Assembly (NCBI RefSeq): GCF_029867415.1
Contig: NC_081184.1
Coordinates: forward strand, 112,241,476 to 112,305,475
Origin: Vicia villosa
Lineage: Eukaryota; Streptophyta; Magnoliopsida; Fabales; Fabaceae
Reading direction: 5' to 3'
Length of the DNA: 64,000 nucleotides
Shown one piece after another: positions 61,818 through 64,000 of the stretch. The notes under the pieces are model-generated. The model searched no databases. It was given only the letters and a program-made list of their open reading frames with translations, and had not been told where the DNA came from. Numbering within the stretch: the first letter of the stretch is position 1; each line of letters begins with the position of its first letter. A program made the position numbers and the translations under genes.

Positions 61818-62748
61818 ATTTATTATAAACAAAGGTATTCAATACATATGACATTTTCATTCACATTTGCAAACAAAATTCACAATAATTTAATGACACT
61901 ATTATTTTTTAAAGTATCAAAGTGAATGGTTTCAACATTTTATCACAATTGTTACTCTATAATATAACAAAAAAAATTCAAGTAACTATTCAATATTCAA
62001 TAACATGTGACACTTATCAAACTAAATTACATATTCTAAAAATTTACTTGGTTCGAGCATTCTAACACATGTCATTTATAAGTTTTGAGAAAAAGGGAAA
62101 TATGAAGATAAGTTTACATACCTCTGATATCAAGTTATATGAAATAAACATAACCTAATAACAATAAATCAAAGATGAATTTTTTCTTGTGTGTACTCTT
62201 TTCTTTAAATTTGATTTTTGGGCGAGGGACCAAAAAGTGTGGCAATTATTTTGTGTGTGATATGAGTTGAACCGATTATTATAAAAATAGGCCCATGCTC
62301 AACTTCTTGACCGAGAAAAATATCGTTGAGCGGATTGATGGTGTGGGCAAAGAGTTTATTATCATGCAAAAATTCTCTATGCGAGTAGTTGTTTATTGAG
62401 AAAATGCAAAAACAAATGCCAATTCTTTGGTTCAAATTAACTCTAGTACATCAATGTTTTTTATGTTTAAATTTAAAGTGAAAATGGTTAACAATTGCAA
62501 ATAAAATTTGGTTGTTTCTCAATAAGCATTTGTTTTACGTTGTTAGCCTGACATGTTTTAGCTGAAAATTTATGGGGAATCATAGGACATACCTGGGTCA
62601 AGCAGGTCGCTTGACCTTTTTGGCATTTCTACCATTTCTTTGGTCCATTGTACAAGCAATCCAATATGAAAATAAAATTTTCCTCCAGGGCTTCTATTAG
62701 CTTCATATGGAGGTGGCTTTCAAGTATCCTATTTTTTCTTCGTCAACC
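61818..62748 (-). pseudogene. Old gypsy-type remnant, possible Athila-like ORF fragment
   Basis: The minus-strand ORF at 62435-62205 reads KLFAHTINPLNDIFLGQEVE, then HGPIFIIIGSTHITHKIIATLFG. This loosely resembles the IxHTIxxR...GPIxxGGxITxIA pattern of Athila ORF1-type proteins. The rest is AT-rich. It lies between gag-protease (right) and the Copia-2 insertion (left), so it could belong to the same old element as the remnants at 23880 and 30528. The assignment is weak. Confidence 0.35.
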
Positions 62749-64000
62749 TTAAGCTTGACGTGTCCATTTGTTGCATTTGTTTGGCAATAAGTTTTTACGT
62801 ATTTTGGATTCTTGGATGCATAATAAAATAAAATATAACTTAGATAATTGCATTATGACTCTCATTTTCCCACTGTCAATATCAATGATAACTTTTGGAA
62901 TCTGCAGATAGCGTACTCCAAAGATCATAAGTACCTCATTGTCCTTTTCAATATCCATGACCACATATATATTGATAATAACAATATATACTTTAACTTT
63001 CATATTCTCAGCTAACTCAATTGGATGTTTGATTGAATTATCAACCAAGTAAGGCATCATCTTTGTCTATTCTATATACAAATAGCTAATTCTTTCAACC
63101 ACTAGAAGTGGCGTGAGACTAATACTTGCTTCTAGATCCATTAGTGTTTTACTAGCATTTAGGATTCTACTTGCTTCTAGATTCATTAACATTATCACTT
63201 ACCTTCCCACTTTTAGTTATGATTGCTTTGCAATGTTCGTTAAGGTTTGTCTGGGTGTTGGCAGTGAAGGTGCCTCCTTGTTGGTCGACTAATTACTTTG
63301 GAGTTTATCATATAAGGAATTCTAAGTTTCTCACTGAAGCCTTATTTTGTTTTTGACTTGCTATATATATATTTGCATGAATTACTTTAGAGTATTCTCC
63401 AAATTTGCATTTTTTTCCAGTCTGATGGTGACCCTGATTGTAATTATGGTATTATTGTTGTCTATTTGATCAAACGACATCTTTCCTGCATCCTTGGCCA
63501 TAGTTAGAATTGTTTCCCATCTGATAATTGTTACTCCGTCCTTGGTACTGGTTTGATATATGGTGATTATTCAAATAATTCACCTTTTCAGTAGGATGAT
63601 CATTTGTACATAACTCACGATATGCAATTATTTGTTTATAATTTCTAGAATATCTTGCATTTCTTTGATTTTTTATGGAAATTTAGAAAATTGCTTTGAA
63701 AGTTCGTTCATATTCCGAGTTAGTATATTATTTTGAGCGAGCATTACATCGTTGATTCCTAACTCTAGCATTTCAAGATTTATTTGAAGGAGAATTATGT
63801 TGTATTTTCCCTAATGGTCAATGAGTTAAATTTTCTCTATGATTACAATAACATCTTCTACACTCTTTAACAATAGAGAACCATTTACACTTGGATCAAG
63901 TAATGGTATAGGTTGTTGCAGAAGTCCATTTCTGAATATATAAATTTGTGTAAAGTCTTTGAATTGATAATCAAGACACCTTCTCATCATTGATTTATAT
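62749..64000 (-). pseudogene. Athila/Tat-type gypsy gag and protease remnant, runs off the window
   Basis: Minus strand from the right edge: gag C-terminal part with NGSLLLKSVEDVIVIIEKI (about 63880), then LELGINDVMLAQNNILTRNM (about 63740) and NELSKQFSKFP, followed by a NYGQGC/NYNQGHHQ stretch (about 63500). The protease region has LGASISLTPL (about 63110) and YLVDNSIKHPIELAENMKVK (about 63050), then MDIEKDNEVLMIFGVRYLQI (about 62960). In intact members the last is DMEEDxEVPLILGRPFL. Stops interrupt gag. The 5' part and LTR lie beyond base 64000. Confidence 0.75.

Overview
This is a plant nuclear window, most likely from a legume of the Pisum/Vicia/Lathyrus group. The evidence is AT-rich DNA with introns, one conserved splicing-factor gene, and dense nested LTR retrotransposons, including Ogre/Tat-type gypsy sequence with a tRNA-Arg-type primer-binding site. 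The genus is inferred, not proven.

Left part (1-24 kb). A nested pair of inverted-repeat elements (360-1703) is followed by a decayed antisense RTE-type LINE (1833-3969). A complete 349-bp TRIM element sits inside the LINE. After two small tandem repeats comes the only confident host gene: a 13-exon SRRM1/SRm160-like protein (PWI plus RS domains, 930 aa) on the minus strand, 12507 down to 6356. Beyond it lie a degenerate gypsy RNase H-integrase remnant (13.3-14.7 kb), two purine-rich MITE-like elements, LTR-like fragments and microsatellites. One 119-aa minus-strand ORF (18912-19271) is of uncertain status.

Right part (24.4-61.8 kb). Two Tork/Tnt1-like Copia elements carry most of the sequence. 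Copia-1 (24464-30522, TSD ATGCA) contains a 1.92-kb solo LTR of a Tekay-like gypsy family (TSD GTTAA). Copia-2 starts at 31066 and ends at 61812 (TSD GATTA/GACTA), so one element has been inflated to 30.7 kb. Its 5' LTR holds a 3.13-kb Ogre-like solo LTR (TSD GTTAG). Its gag holds a second Tekay-like LTR (TSD AGGTG), which is itself split by a 14.4-kb non-autonomous Ogre-like element on the minus strand. A 3.85-kb Helitron lies inside that element's 5' LTR. The Copia-2 integrase region is interrupted by a truncated Tekay/Del-like gypsy element (52606-59327). Copia-2 then resumes with reverse transcriptase and RNase H.

Both Copias are inserted in an old minus-strand repeat that reappears at 23.9-24.5, 30.5-31.1 and 61.8-64 kb. 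Its right-hand part reads as gypsy gag and protease of Athila/Tat type.

The least expected signal is in the Tekay-like LTRs. Three homologous LTRs, and probably a fourth fragment near 17.3 kb, carry at the same relative place a short array of perfect palindromic words. The word differs in each LTR while the flanking sequence is partly conserved. No CRISPR array, prokaryotic operon, rRNA gene or intact tRNA gene was seen.
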